From the NCBI GenBank assembly GCA_016185205.1, contig JACPOA010000020.1:1-64000 (forward strand): DNA of 64,000 nt, given 5' to 3'. Below, piece by piece: positions 27,201-36,313 of the stretch (positions within the stretch are counted from its first letter, which is position 1; each line of letters begins with the position of its first letter). A program made the translations under genes and the position numbers. Origin of the DNA: Hyphomicrobiales bacterium. Its GTDB lineage: Bacteria > Pseudomonadota > Alphaproteobacteria > Rhizobiales > Xanthobacteraceae. The notes below the pieces were generated by a model that did not search any database, had not been told where the DNA came from, and saw only the letters and a program-made list of their open reading frames with translations.

Positions 27201-27721
27201 TGCAGGCCGGCGACGCCGGCGGCTTCCTCCAGCACGCGGCGGCGCTGTTCGGGCTTGGCTTGGATAATCTCACCGATGCGGCCCTGGTGCACCAGCGCCG
27301 GCGAGCGCGCGCCGGTCGAAGCGTCGGCGAACACGATCTGCACATCGCGGGCGCGCACTTCGCGGCCGTTGATGCGATAGGCCGAGCCGGCCTCGCGCTC
27401 GATGCGCCGCGCGATCTCGATGATGTCCTGGTCGTTGAAGGCGGCCGGCGCCGAGCGCTCGCTATTGTCGATGGAGATCGCCACTTCGGCATTGTTGCGC
27501 GCCGGGCGCGAATTGGAGCCGGAGAAGATCACCTCGTCCATCGAGGAGGCGCGCATGGATTTGTGCGAGGATTCGCCCATCACCCAGCGCAGCGCTTCGA
27601 CCAGGTTCGACTTGCCGCAGCCGTTCGGTCCGACCACGCCGGTGAGCCCCGGCTCGATCAGAAAATCGGTCGGCTCGACAAACGACTTGAAACCGATCAG
27701 GCGCAGCCGCGTAAGTTTCAT
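24269..27721 (-). CDS. smc: Chromosome segregation protein SMC
   Basis: 1150 aa, the usual alphaproteobacterial length. Walker A GPNGCGKS (31-38), two long coiled coils, a hinge near the middle (about 510-640), the ABC signature LSGGEQALTAL and Walker B PICVLDEVDAPLDDHNVERF near the C-terminus. SMC organises and helps segregate chromosomes as an ATP-dependent loop extruder. Upstream on the same strand lie the DsbA-like, DUF721 genes, a standard order in this group. High GC on the reverse strand makes long meaningless frames opposite it. Confidence 0.97.
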   Translation of the reverse strand: MKLTRLRLIGFKSFVEPTDFLIEPGLTGVVGPNGCGKSNLVEALRWVMGESSHKSMRASSMDEVIFSGSNSRPARNNAEVAISIDNSERSAPAAFNDQDIIEIARRIEREAGSAYRINGREVRARDVQIVFADASTGARSPALVHQGRIGEIIQAKPEQRRRVLEEAAGVAGLHARRHEAELRLKAAEANLLRLEDVIGQLATQMDALKKQARQAIRYRTVSAQVRKAEATLYHLRWTAASNEVAEAERAKDFCVREVAERTGAQAEASTRQANAQAALPSLREAEARAGAALHRLNVARQDLDREEQRAKDRIAELELRLKQFAADGEREQQLAADAQAALARLAAEEETIRAEARESAGRRSGVDAKVAEADGALSAAETIFAELTATLADLTAQRHQLENAAREHGDRAARLAAEITEIECELSALQQASGPDLAALSAAVDEGQAAIAAAEAAALAAEAAHAAARAQLEASRAPLAEAERRVQRLETEAKTLSKVLAVESKNLWPPVMDHVSVEKGYEKALGAALGDDLDAPVDPSAPMRWMGSAIDAGDPVLPEGVAPLSAHVQAPTELARRLHQIGVTDRENGPRLAALLRPGQRLVSPEGDLWRWDGFAAAAHAPTGAARRLAERARLADIEAELQVARADAEAARGLAEAAEAALQSAATSEARARTAARERQREAHAARDQHEAAERERNRHAARLSALSEGRTRLTASRDEDTAAKAEAERALGSLAPATDLEIRLAGVRDDITAKRARLAEMRAEQQAIVREAEIADRRLSQLATDKDGWLQRQDGARNQIATLASRVAEAQRDRAELENAPQLFAEKRQALISEVEAAEAGRRACADRLQEAENALAEADRDARAALEATSAAREELARAEEKFEGAKRRLSDIGREIHDMLEIEPSGVAALAEFKEGAPLPELSEIEERLERLRRERERLGAVNLRAEEELREVETQHTSLTTERDDLTEAIKKLRLGIQSLNREARERLLASFEQVNKHFQQLFTRLFNGGTAELQLIESDDPLEAGLEILAKPPGKKPATLSLLSGGEQALTALALIFAVFLTNPAPICVLDEVDAPLDDHNVERFCDLLDEMTKSTDTRFVIITHNPITMARMSRLYGVTMAERGVSQLVSVDLEAAVRFREAS

Positions 27722-27985
27722 ACTTCATGCCTCAAGCACCAAGCGGGATGAACGCCCGTTGGCACGCCGGGTTTTACAGTGGACAGTTAAGCAATCCGGC
27801 CAGGGACTTGGCCCCGGACCGTGGTGAGCGTGCGACGCATTGGCCGGAGAATGAATCTTCGCGCGCGCTTGAGCAACAGAGTTGCGAGCAGCTGGGGTGG
27901 TTTTCCAGACCTTTCGGGGGTCGGACGGCAGAATTATGCCGGCAAGGGCCCCAACCGGGACCCCGCCGGCGCCGAAAAACCCTTT
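27722..27985. other. 264-bp intergenic spacer before smc
   Basis: No supported gene. A GGCCAGGGACTTGGCC hairpin lies near 27800 and the sequence AACCGGGACCCCGCCGG lies near its right end. It separates smc from the dsbA-like gene on the same strand and should hold the smc promoter, but no clear -35/-10 pair could be assigned. Confidence 0.4.
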
Positions 27986-28654
27986 TCAGCCCTTGAGATA
28001 GGGCTCGATCAGCTTCGCCATGTCCTCAATGGAGAGGGCGCCCGGCGCCTTGGTGCCGTTGATGAAGAAAGTCGGCGTCGACTCGACTTTGAACTGGTTC
28101 GCCGCGCGCTGGCGGACGCTTTCGATGCCGTCCAGCACCTTCTGATTCGACAGGCAGGCATCGAAAGTCTGCTGCGTGAAGCCGGCCTGCTTGGCGATGG
28201 CGAAGAGCGGCGCCAGCGGCTTTTCGACTGCCCAGGTGCGCTGCTGGCGGAAAAGCGTGTCGACCAGGGCAAAATACCGGGTCTTGTCGTCCTGCCCGGT
28301 GCAGCGCGCCAGCATGAAGGCGGCGGCCGCCAAGCTGTCGATCGGGAATTCACGGAAAATGAAGCGGACCTTGCCGGTGTCGATGTAGCGCTTCTTGAGT
28401 TCAGGGAAGGTTTGCTCATGGAAATGCGCGCAGTGCGAGCAGGTCATAGAGGCATATTCGATCACCGTGACCGGCGCCTTGTCGTCGCCCATGACCATGT
28501 CGGGCAGCGCGTCCGGCTTGAGCAGATCGGCGGGCGGTATGGTTTGCGCCAGCGCGGCGCCGTCGAAACGCGGCAGCGCGGAGACGCCGAGCACGGCGAG
28601 GCTGAGCGCCGCGACGGCGGTGCTGTGGCAAAATTCACGTCGGGTGATACGCAA
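27986..28654 (-). CDS. DsbA-like thiol oxidoreductase, exported
   Basis: 222 aa from a TTG start at 28654. It was preferred over the ATG at 28747 because it sits 6-9 nt after GGAG and gives a twin-arginine-like leader (RITRREFCHSTAVAALSLAVLGV). The thioredoxin-fold active site is TCSHC (Cys72, Cys75) and the cis-proline loop is ESTPTFFING. The N-terminal LPDMVMGDDKAPVTVIEYASMTCSHCAHFH is typical of alphaproteobacterial DsbA/thioredoxin_4 proteins. It likely forms disulfides in the periplasm. No DsbB is nearby. Confidence 0.9.
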   Translation of the reverse strand: MRITRREFCHSTAVAALSLAVLGVSALPRFDGAALAQTIPPADLLKPDALPDMVMGDDKAPVTVIEYASMTCSHCAHFHEQTFPELKKRYIDTGKVRFIFREFPIDSLAAAAFMLARCTGQDDKTRYFALVDTLFRQQRTWAVEKPLAPLFAIAKQAGFTQQTFDACLSNQKVLDGIESVRQRAANQFKVESTPTFFINGTKAPGALSIEDMAKLIEPYLKG

Positions 28655-28756
28655 TTGAGGCTCCGTGGGCTGAAACCGGTTCCGATAAGGGCATTGGCTA
28701 GCTGGATACGGTAATTGTGGCAATGGCGGGCCGTTCTGCCAAGGCATAGCTGACCC

Positions 28757-29236
28757 TCACTTTCGCTTGATGGACGCCCCCAATCTGGCCAGCGCCTGGC
28801 GCAGGTTCTCGTCCTCGATCTCCGGCAGGCTCTCGGCAATGCGGGCGGCCACGGCCGGATCGGGCGGCGGCGGCGCCTTGCGCGGCTCGCGGCGGCGCAG
28901 CGGCGCCTGGCGCAGCGCGATGCGGCCGATCGCCTGCCAGCCGAAAAAGCGGTTGACCCGCTCCAGGATCACCGCCGAAAGGTGCTGGATTTCGATCGCC
29001 GCCGGGCCTTCCACCCGCAGCACCAGCGTGGCCGGCCCGGCCGCCTCCTCGCCCACCGCGCGCGGCCAGGCGATCTTCATCGGCTCGCTGTGGGCGGCGA
29101 CCTCCGGTCCGACGATGTCGCCCCAGCGCGCCAGAATCTCGGCCGAGGCGAAGCCTTGCGTCTTGAGGACGTCGCTCAGGGTGGCACCCATGAACTCCGA
29201 AAGCGGCCGGGGAAAACTGCGCGAAGGCTTGGTCAT
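28757..29236 (-). CDS. DUF721 (DciA-like) protein
   Basis: 159 aa. The DUF721 core runs from LSDVLKTQGFASAEILARWGDIVGPEVAAHSEPMKI to LVLRVEGPAAIEIQHLSAVILERVNRFFGW (about residues 20-105), followed by a charged, proline-rich linker and a C-terminal helix. DciA-family proteins load replicative helicase DnaB in bacteria without DnaC; whether this member does is inference. It is divergent from mutY (30 bp) and leads to the dsbA-like gene and smc. Confidence 0.85.
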   Translation of the reverse strand: MTKPSRSFPRPLSEFMGATLSDVLKTQGFASAEILARWGDIVGPEVAAHSEPMKIAWPRAVGEEAAGPATLVLRVEGPAAIEIQHLSAVILERVNRFFGWQAIGRIALRQAPLRRREPRKAPPPPDPAVAARIAESLPEIEDENLRQALARLGASIKRK

Positions 29237-29266
29237 AGAGAGTGCTCTCATGCCATCGTCGGCGCG

Positions 29267-30385
29267 ATGACGGTAGCAGTCCGATTGCCCAGGCGAAAGA
29301 AAGACGCGAGCGCGCCGGAGCCGGCCGACCTGCTGGCCTGGTACGACCGCCACCGCCGCGTACTGCCATGGCGCTTGGAGGCTTGGCGCGCGCGCCGCGG
29401 CGAGCGGGCCGATCCTTATGCCGTGTGGCTGTCGGAAATCATGCTGCAGCAGACCACGGTAAAGACGGTCGCGCCCTATTACGCGCGCTTCCTGGTCCGT
29501 TGGCCGACGGTGGCCGCGCTCGCGACCAGCGATCTCGACGACGTGCTGCGCGCCTGGGCGGGGCTCGGCTACTACGCGCGCGCCCGCAATCTGCATGCCT
29601 GCGCGCGCGCGGTGGTCGAGCGCCACGGCGGGATTTTCCCGCACAGCATCGATGCTTTGCGCGCGCTGCCCGGCATCGGCGACTACACGGCGGCGGCGGT
29701 GGCGGCGATCGCGTTCGATGAGCGGGCGGTGCCGGTGGACGGCAATGTCGAGCGCGTGGTGGCGCGGCTCTTTGCCGTGGAAGAGAAGCTTCCCGCGGGG
29801 AAGACGCTCATCAAGCGGCTGGCGACGTCGCTGCTGCCGCAACGCCGCGCCGGCGATTTCGCGCAAGCGCTGATGGACCTCGGCGCCACCATCTGCTCGC
29901 CCAAGCGGCCGGCCTGCGCGCTGTGCCCGTGGAACGAGCCGTGTCTGGCGTGCGCGCACGGGCGTCAAGAGGACTTCCCGCGCAAGGCGCCCAAGCGCGC
30001 GGGCCGCCTGCGTCGCGGTGCGGCCTTCGTGGCGCTACGCGCCGACGGGCGCGTGCTGCTGCGCCAGCGCCCCGAGAAAGGCCTGCTCGGCTCGATGACC
30101 GAGGTGCCGGGCAGCGACTGGACGCATGATTTCGATATCGCGACCGCGCTTGCGGCTGCGCCGCGCCTGCGCGCCAAGCCGAAGTGGCGCAAGCTTGCCG
30201 GCGTCGTGACCCATGTGTTCACGCATTTCCCGCTCGAGCTCACGGTATTCGTCGCGCAGGTGCCGCGCGCGACGCGCGCGCCCGAGCACGCGCGCTGGGT
30301 GAAGCTTGCGGACCTGCCTGGCGAAGCGCTGCCGAACATCATGCGCAAGGTACTGGCGCACGCCCTCGACAACGAGGCCCGCTGA
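29267..30385 (+). CDS. mutY: A/G-specific adenine glycosylase
   Basis: 372 aa. The helix-hairpin-helix ALPGIGDYTAAAVAAIAF and following VPVDGNVERVVARL are standard, with catalytic acid region LSEIMLQQTTVKTV. The 4Fe-4S ligands have the Nth/MutY spacing C-x6-C-x2-C-x5-C (CSPKRPACALCPWNEPC). The C-terminal Nudix-like domain (about 240-370) recognises 8-oxoG. It removes adenine mispaired with 8-oxoguanine. Start chosen as ATG 29267; the frame stays open upstream only as antisense of DUF721. Confidence 0.96.
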   Translation: MTVAVRLPRRKKDASAPEPADLLAWYDRHRRVLPWRLEAWRARRGERADPYAVWLSEIMLQQTTVKTVAPYYARFLVRWPTVAALATSDLDDVLRAWAGLGYYARARNLHACARAVVERHGGIFPHSIDALRALPGIGDYTAAAVAAIAFDERAVPVDGNVERVVARLFAVEEKLPAGKTLIKRLATSLLPQRRAGDFAQALMDLGATICSPKRPACALCPWNEPCLACAHGRQEDFPRKAPKRAGRLRRGAAFVALRADGRVLLRQRPEKGLLGSMTEVPGSDWTHDFDIATALAAAPRLRAKPKWRKLAGVVTHVFTHFPLELTVFVAQVPRATRAPEHARWVKLADLPGEALPNIMRKVLAHALDNEAR

Positions 30386-30970
30386 TCAAATCGCCGGAAT
30401 ACCGGACGTGGCGGCCAGGAAGGCGTTCTCCGCGCGCTCGATCTCGTCGGGCTTCGACCGCTTGCGGGCGGCGGCCTTACGATTGATCTTGCGCTTGGCG
30501 ATGCCGTTGAGCTTCTTGTCGGTCGCCTTCTCTTCCTTGAGGTTCATCGCCAGCAGCTTGGCGACATTGGGACGGCCCAGGAGCTTGGCCCAGGACACCA
30601 GCGTGCCGTAGCGCGCGATCTCGTAGTGCTCGACCGCCTGTGCCGCCGCGATCAGTGCGGCATTGAGCACCATCTTGTCGGCGACTTCGCCGGCGATCTC
30701 GTTCGCCTCTTCGATCATGCCGTCGATGGCCGGGCACTTGGTGCCTTGCGGGATCGACTTGATCATTTTGAAGGCGCGGTCGAGCCGCTTGATATGACCC
30801 TTGGTCTGCTTGAGATGGGTGTTGAAGCCCTTCTTCAGCTCGGCGTCCGAGGCCTTGGCCGCCATATCCGGCAGCGCTTTCTCGATTTGACGCTCGGCAT
30901 AGTAGATGTCCTGCAGATTGTGCAGGAACAGTTCTTCGACGGTTTGAATATCGGGTGAAAACCAACCCAT
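30386..30970 (-). CDS. DUF892 ferritin-like protein (YciE/YciF type)
   Basis: 194 aa from ATG 30970 (MGWFSPDIQTVEELF). The DUF892 four-helix bundle is clear: LFLHNLQDIYYAERQIEKALPDMAAKA, HLKQTKGHIKRLDRAF, AAQAVEHYEIARYGTLVSWAKLLG, with Glu/His candidates for a di-iron site (EHYEIARYG). A lysine-rich extension (KRKINRKAAARKRSK) follows, perhaps for nucleic acid binding. Family members are stress-induced. Its stop directly abuts the mutY stop (convergent). Confidence 0.92.
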   Translation of the reverse strand: MGWFSPDIQTVEELFLHNLQDIYYAERQIEKALPDMAAKASDAELKKGFNTHLKQTKGHIKRLDRAFKMIKSIPQGTKCPAIDGMIEEANEIAGEVADKMVLNAALIAAAQAVEHYEIARYGTLVSWAKLLGRPNVAKLLAMNLKEEKATDKKLNGIAKRKINRKAAARKRSKPDEIERAENAFLAATSGIPAI

Positions 30971-31086
30971 GGCGCGCCTCCCTTTCATTGCTGCTGCAAT
31001 AATGCCGGGGCGGCGGCGCAAGTTCCCAAGCGGCGCAAAGAGGGCTAGGAAACCAGCCGAAGACTCTTCAAAGGGAGGACACCAGC

Positions 31087-31437
31087 ATGGCTATCGAACG
31101 TCACGACATCGGCCCACGCATGAGCAAGGCGGTGGTGCACGGCAACACCGTCTATCTTGCCGGCATCGTCGCGGATAATCCGAAGGGCAAGAGCGTCACC
31201 GAGCAGACCAAGAGCGTCCTCGGCCAGATCGACGCCCTGCTGGCCAAGGCCGGTAGCGACAAGAGCAAGCTATTGTCGGCTAATATCTGGATCACCGACA
31301 TGGCCAATTTCGCCGAGATGAACGCTGTGTGGGATGCCTGGGTTTCGCCGGGCAACACGCCGGCGCGCGCCACGGTCGAGGCCAAGCTCGCAGCGCCCGA
31401 TTACAAGCTCGAGATCATGGTGATGGCGGCAAAATAG
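31087..31437 (+). CDS. RidA family protein (enamine/imine deaminase-like)
   Basis: 116 aa. It matches the YjgF/YER057c/UK114 fold: VHGNTVYLAGIVADN, TKSVLGQIDALLAKAGSDKSKLLSANIWITDMANF, and the C-terminal ARATVEAKLAAPDYKLEIMVMA. RidA removes reactive enamine intermediates made by PLP enzymes. The glutamate-rich tail has the usual Arg (ARATVEA) that contacts the carboxylate. A strong ribosome site (AAGGGAGGAC) precedes it, and a PLP aminotransferase gene follows by 23 bp, a sensible functional pair. Confidence 0.94.
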   Translation: MAIERHDIGPRMSKAVVHGNTVYLAGIVADNPKGKSVTEQTKSVLGQIDALLAKAGSDKSKLLSANIWITDMANFAEMNAVWDAWVSPGNTPARATVEAKLAAPDYKLEIMVMAAK

Positions 31438-31460
31438 GCGGCTCCCAAGGGGATAGTTTC

Positions 31461-32693
31461 ATGGCATTCGACTTCAGCCCGCTGTTTCCAGCCGGGTTGC
31501 CGCCACCCGCGGTGCGATGGAGCGGCGCGCCCAGATTCAACTTCACCGGCGGCAATAACGACCCTGACGAACTGCCGCTCGAGGGCCTGATGGCAGCGGC
31601 GCAATCGGTGCTCGCGCGCGAGGGCCGGACGCTGGCGCACTACGGGCTGCGCAGCGGGCCGCAGGGCTATCTGCGTTTACGCGAATTTCTCGCCGGCAAG
31701 CTCAAGCGCGATGCCGGCATTGGCTGCAATGCCGACGACATTCTGATCGTCTCCGGCTCGCTGCAGGCGCTCGATCTGGTCAACGGCGCGCTGCTGGCGC
31801 GCGGCGACACCGTCATCGTCGAGCAGGACAACTACCAGGGCACGCTGACGCGGTTGCAGCGGCTTGGCGTCACCGCGGTCGGCATCCCGCTCGACCGCGG
31901 CGGCATGCGCATGGATGCCCTTGAAGCAGCGCTGGCCCAGCTCAAAAGCCGGAATGTGCGGCCGAAATTCATCTACACGATTCCAACGGTGCAGAACCCG
32001 ACCGGCACGATCTTGGACGAGGGCCGGCGAGCGACCTTGCTCAAGCTCGCCGACGCTTACGGGGTGCCGATTTTCGAGGACGATTGCTACTCCGATCTGA
32101 TCTGGAGCGGAGAGCGGCCGCGCTCGCTCCACGCTATGAGCAAGGCGGAGAACGTCATCCATATCGGCTCGTTCTCGAAATCCATCGCGCCCGCGCTGCG
32201 CGTCGGTTTCATCGTCGCGCCATGGGCGATGATGTCGCGCATGCTGGCGCTCAAGACCGACGCCGGATCGGGCGCGCTGGAACAGATGGTGCTGGCCGAA
32301 TATTGCGCGCCGCACTTCACCGAACATGTGCCCGAGCTGCGGCGGGGCTTACGCAAAAAGCTCGAGACGCTGATGGAATCGCTCGCCGAACAGTTCGGCA
32401 CGGCTGCCGAATTCGATGACCCGAAGGGTGGAATCTTTCTGTGGGTGAAGCTGCCGGACAACGTCGACACGTTGAAGCTTTATCAGTCCGCGCTCGCCGC
32501 CGGCGTCGCCATCAATCCCGGCCCGGAATGGTCGACCGACAAGGCGCACAGCATAAGCCGCATGCGGCTTTGTTTCGCCAGTCCCTCGCATGCAGAGATT
32601 CGCGAGGGCATTGCGGTGCTGGCCGACATCTGCCGCAAGGAATTCGGCGTGCCGGAGCGCAGCGCCAATGTCGAGCGCGGGGCGGGGGCGTGA
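31461..32693 (+). CDS. PLP-dependent aminotransferase (MocR/2-aminoadipate-type fold I)
   Basis: 410 aa, fold-type I class I/II aminotransferase. Motifs: ALDLVNGALLARGDTVIVEQDNYQG, the pyridoxal-anchoring PTVQNPTG, VPIFEDDCYSDLIW and the Schiff-base lysine in GSFSKSIAPALRVGF, then the substrate-binding Arg near RMRLCFASP. It lacks the winged-helix DNA-binding part of MocR regulators, so it is an enzyme, probably transaminating an amino acid such as 2-aminoadipate or branched chain. It lies between RidA and a barrel protein and overlaps the latter by 4 nt. Confidence 0.92.
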   Translation: MAFDFSPLFPAGLPPPAVRWSGAPRFNFTGGNNDPDELPLEGLMAAAQSVLAREGRTLAHYGLRSGPQGYLRLREFLAGKLKRDAGIGCNADDILIVSGSLQALDLVNGALLARGDTVIVEQDNYQGTLTRLQRLGVTAVGIPLDRGGMRMDALEAALAQLKSRNVRPKFIYTIPTVQNPTGTILDEGRRATLLKLADAYGVPIFEDDCYSDLIWSGERPRSLHAMSKAENVIHIGSFSKSIAPALRVGFIVAPWAMMSRMLALKTDAGSGALEQMVLAEYCAPHFTEHVPELRRGLRKKLETLMESLAEQFGTAAEFDDPKGGIFLWVKLPDNVDTLKLYQSALAAGVAINPGPEWSTDKAHSISRMRLCFASPSHAEIREGIAVLADICRKEFGVPERSANVERGAGA

Positions 32694-33340
32694 GCGTGGG
32701 CGTGCAACAGCCCGGAATTCTGGCGATCTGGAACGATTGCCGCGCCGGCCGCGAGGCTGAATTCGAGGCATGGTTCCAGGGCGAACATCTGCTCGAACGG
32801 CTTGCCGTTCCCGGCTTCTTGCTCGGCCGGCGTCATGCGGCGATTTCGGGCAGTTCCGGCTATTTCAATTTCTATGTCGTCGAGACGCCCGCCGTGCTGA
32901 CGTCGAAGCTCTATCTCGAACGGCTCGACAATCCGACCCCGATGACGCGCAAGGTGATGTCCGAAATTTTCATCAACATGAACCGGACAGTGTGCCATAG
33001 CACGCTCCGGCGCGGCGGCTTTCGCGGCGCCTATGCCGTCACGGCGCGGTTCAACGAGCAGCCCGATACCGGCGCGCTGACCGCGCTGGCGGATCTTCTG
33101 GTGCAAGACCCCGGCATTGCGGTTTGCGAAATCTGGAGCGCAGTTGACCCGGCAGGCCAGCCGGTGTCGATGGAGGAAAAACTGCGTGGCGGCGACAAGA
33201 AGATCAAAGCCTGCCTGATGGTCGATACGCTGCGTCAGGGCGACGCCGAGAAACTCGGCGGGCGATTGTCGAAGGAATTCGCCGGGGCAGAGATCGGGGT
33301 GTTTCGCGTGCTCTGCCAGCTCGGCCGCGGGGATGTGTAG
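32690..33340 (+). CDS. Predicted dimeric alpha/beta-barrel protein, function unknown
   Basis: 216 aa from a GTG that overlaps the aminotransferase stop (GTGA). The sequence has two similar halves of a ferredoxin-like dimeric barrel: GILAIWNDCRAGREAEFEAWFQGEHLLERLAVPGFLLGRRH (1) and FRGAYAVTARFNEQPDTGALTALADLL (2). The first half resembles DUF4286/EthD-like barrels. No catalytic residues can be named. Coupling with RidA and the aminotransferase suggests a role in the same amino-acid pathway, as inference. Confidence 0.75.
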   Translation: MSVGVQQPGILAIWNDCRAGREAEFEAWFQGEHLLERLAVPGFLLGRRHAAISGSSGYFNFYVVETPAVLTSKLYLERLDNPTPMTRKVMSEIFINMNRTVCHSTLRRGGFRGAYAVTARFNEQPDTGALTALADLLVQDPGIAVCEIWSAVDPAGQPVSMEEKLRGGDKKIKACLMVDTLRQGDAEKLGGRLSKEFAGAEIGVFRVLCQLGRGDV

Positions 33341-33345
33341 GAAAT

Positions 33346-34500
<1,155 letters not shown>

Positions 34501-34716
34501 AGGCGACGCGGTCGGCGACGCGGGACCTACAACCGACAGTCCGGACTATGGCGGCTCAAGGTGAAAAAACGGTTTATGAAACTGTCCTATTACTGGGCAA
34601 ATTCTGCCTATTGTACTGGGGCTTAGCGGAACTTCGCGAGGGCCGCGGTGCCGCCGCATTGGACGCAGACAGCGGCTTCGGCAATGATTATGACGCGTCG
34701 TTTGGAGGGTTTTTGA

Positions 34717-35625
34717 ATGCGCTGGGATGATTTCCGCCGCAGCGACAATGTCGAGGACGACCGCGAGGGCGGCGGCGGCGGGTTCGGACTGCCGATGGGC
34801 GGCGGCGGGCTCGGCATCGGTACCGTGGTGGTGCTCGGCCTGATCGGCTGGGCGCTCGGCATCGATCCGAGCGTGCTGATCGGCGGCGCCGAGATGGCCA
34901 GCCGCGGCGGCGGCTCGCAATATCAGCAGCCCTATCGGCAGCCCAGCCGGCGCACCGGCTTGCCCAAGGACGAGGCGGGCGATTTTGTCGCAGCCGTGCT
35001 CGGCAATACCGAAGACACCTGGAGCAAGGTTTTCCAGGAAGGCGGCCAGCAATACCGCGCGCCCAAGCTGCGGCTGTTCGCCGGCTCGGTGCAGGGCGGC
35101 TGCGGTTTCGCACAGGCCGCGATGGGTCCGTTCTACTGCCCGAACGACAAGCGCATCTATCTCGATACTTCGTTCTTCAAGGCGATCGAGACGCGCTTCC
35201 GCGGTTGCCAGGGCAAGGCCTGCAAATTCTCACAGGCCTATGTGATCGCGCACGAGGTCGGCCATCACGTGCAGAACCTGCTCGGCACCTTGCCGAAGGC
35301 GCAGTCCGAGCAGCGCGCCGCCGGCAGCAAGGCGGCGGCCAACCGCATCCAGGTGCGGGTCGAATTGCAGGCCGATTGCTTCGCCGGCGTTTGGGCGAAC
35401 CGCTCCGAACAGCGCAAACAATTTCTCGATGCCGGCGACATCGATGCGGCCTTGCAGACCGCGACGGCCATCGGCGACGACACGTTGCAAAAAAACACGC
35501 AAGGACGCGTCGTGCCGGATGCCTTTACCCACGGTTCGGCGGAGCAGCGCAAGCGCTGGTTCATGAACGGGTTCACGCAGGGCAAACTGGCGGCCTGCAA
35601 TACGTTCAGGGCGGTGCAGCTGTAA
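34717..35625 (+). CDS. Neutral zinc metallopeptidase (YpfJ family)
   Basis: 302 aa. A cytoplasmic N-terminal leader (MRWDDFRRSDNVEDDR), a glycine-rich stretch, one membrane helix (about 33-50), then the DUF955-like/YpfJ zinc domain. The zinc motif is HEVGHH (179-184) in AYVIAHEVGHHVQNLLG, with further residues VELQADCFAGVWAN providing a third ligand. Cysteines at 129, 141, 164 and 169 could form disulfides. The family is predicted extracytoplasmic. The region upstream to ccrM (234 bp) holds no gene. Confidence 0.93.
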   Translation: MRWDDFRRSDNVEDDREGGGGGFGLPMGGGGLGIGTVVVLGLIGWALGIDPSVLIGGAEMASRGGGSQYQQPYRQPSRRTGLPKDEAGDFVAAVLGNTEDTWSKVFQEGGQQYRAPKLRLFAGSVQGGCGFAQAAMGPFYCPNDKRIYLDTSFFKAIETRFRGCQGKACKFSQAYVIAHEVGHHVQNLLGTLPKAQSEQRAAGSKAAANRIQVRVELQADCFAGVWANRSEQRKQFLDAGDIDAALQTATAIGDDTLQKNTQGRVVPDAFTHGSAEQRKRWFMNGFTQGKLAACNTFRAVQL

Positions 35626-35654
35626 CGGTCAATCCGGTACGGCGCGCATGCGCC

Positions 35655-35736
35655 GGATCCGGAATCCAGATGCAGCCCGCGAACTCGATTTCTGGATTCC
35701 GGGTTCGCACGCTTACGCGTGCGCCCCGGAATGACG
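35655..35736. repeat. Palindromic intergenic repeat upstream of moaB
   Basis: GGAATCCAGA (35661-35670) pairs with TCTGGATTCC (35691-35700), and CGCACGC (35706-35712) with GCGTGCG (35717-35723) over a TTAC loop. It ends CCCCGGAATGACG, the hallmark of a widespread Bradyrhizobiaceae repeat. The moaB ribosome site (TAGGAGA) begins 1 bp after it. Confidence 0.88.
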
Positions 35737-35748
35737 TAGGAGAAACAA

Positions 35749-36312
35749 GTGCCCGGCCTCGACGAAACCCGACAATTCGTGCCGCTCAAGATCGCCGTGC
35801 TGACCGTGTCCGACACGCGCGAGCTGGCCGACGACAAGTCCGGCAACACGCTGGTCGAGCGCATCCGCGCCGCCGGCCATGTGCTGGCCGAGCGCGCCAT
35901 CGTCAAGGACGACGTCAAGGCGATCCGCCAGCGGGTGAAGGCCTGGATCGCCGACAAATTCATCGACGTGGTCATCACCACCGGCGGCACCGGCTTCACC
36001 GGCCGCGACGTGACGCCGGAGGCGGTCGAGCCGCTGTTCGAGAAACGCATGGACGGCTTCTCGACGCTGTTCCTGCTGGTGAGCGAGAAAAAGATCGGCA
36101 CCTCGGCGATCCAGACGCGCGCCAGCGCTGGCGTCGCCAATGCGACTTATGTTTTTTGCCTGCCAGGTTCGCCCGGCGCCTGCAAGGACGCCTGGGACGA
36201 GATCCTGCTGCACCAGCTCGACTACCGTTACCGGCCGTGCAATTTCGTGGAGATATTGCCGCGGCTTGACGAGCATTTGCGGCGAGGGAAGGCGAAAGGC
36301 GCCAAGACGTAA
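35749..36312 (+). CDS. moaB: Molybdenum cofactor biosynthesis protein B
   Basis: 187 aa from a GTG start preceded by TAGGAGAAACA. MoaB/MogA fold: IAVLTVSDTRELADDKSGNTLVERI, DVVITTGGTGFTGRDVTPEAV (molybdopterin-binding loop), CLPGSPGACKDAWDEIL. Such proteins adenylylate molybdopterin before molybdate insertion (MogA) or have an uncertain role (MoaB). Length suits MoaB of Hyphomicrobiales. No other moa gene is near. Confidence 0.94.
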   Translation: MPGLDETRQFVPLKIAVLTVSDTRELADDKSGNTLVERIRAAGHVLAERAIVKDDVKAIRQRVKAWIADKFIDVVITTGGTGFTGRDVTPEAVEPLFEKRMDGFSTLFLLVSEKKIGTSAIQTRASAGVANATYVFCLPGSPGACKDAWDEILLHQLDYRYRPCNFVEILPRLDEHLRRGKAKGAKT

Positions 36313-36313
36313 A

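Noticed and set aside
25619-27751. 710-codon open frame on the plus strand opposite smc
   Set aside because: Long frames opposite a GC-rich minus-strand gene arise from codon-position bias; its translation is low-complexity Arg/Gly/Ala with no domain, while the smc product has all family motifs.
34548-34730. 60-codon plus-strand frame between ccrM and the zinc metallopeptidase gene
   Set aside because: No ribosome site and it overlaps the start of the well-supported metallopeptidase; composition unlike its neighbours.
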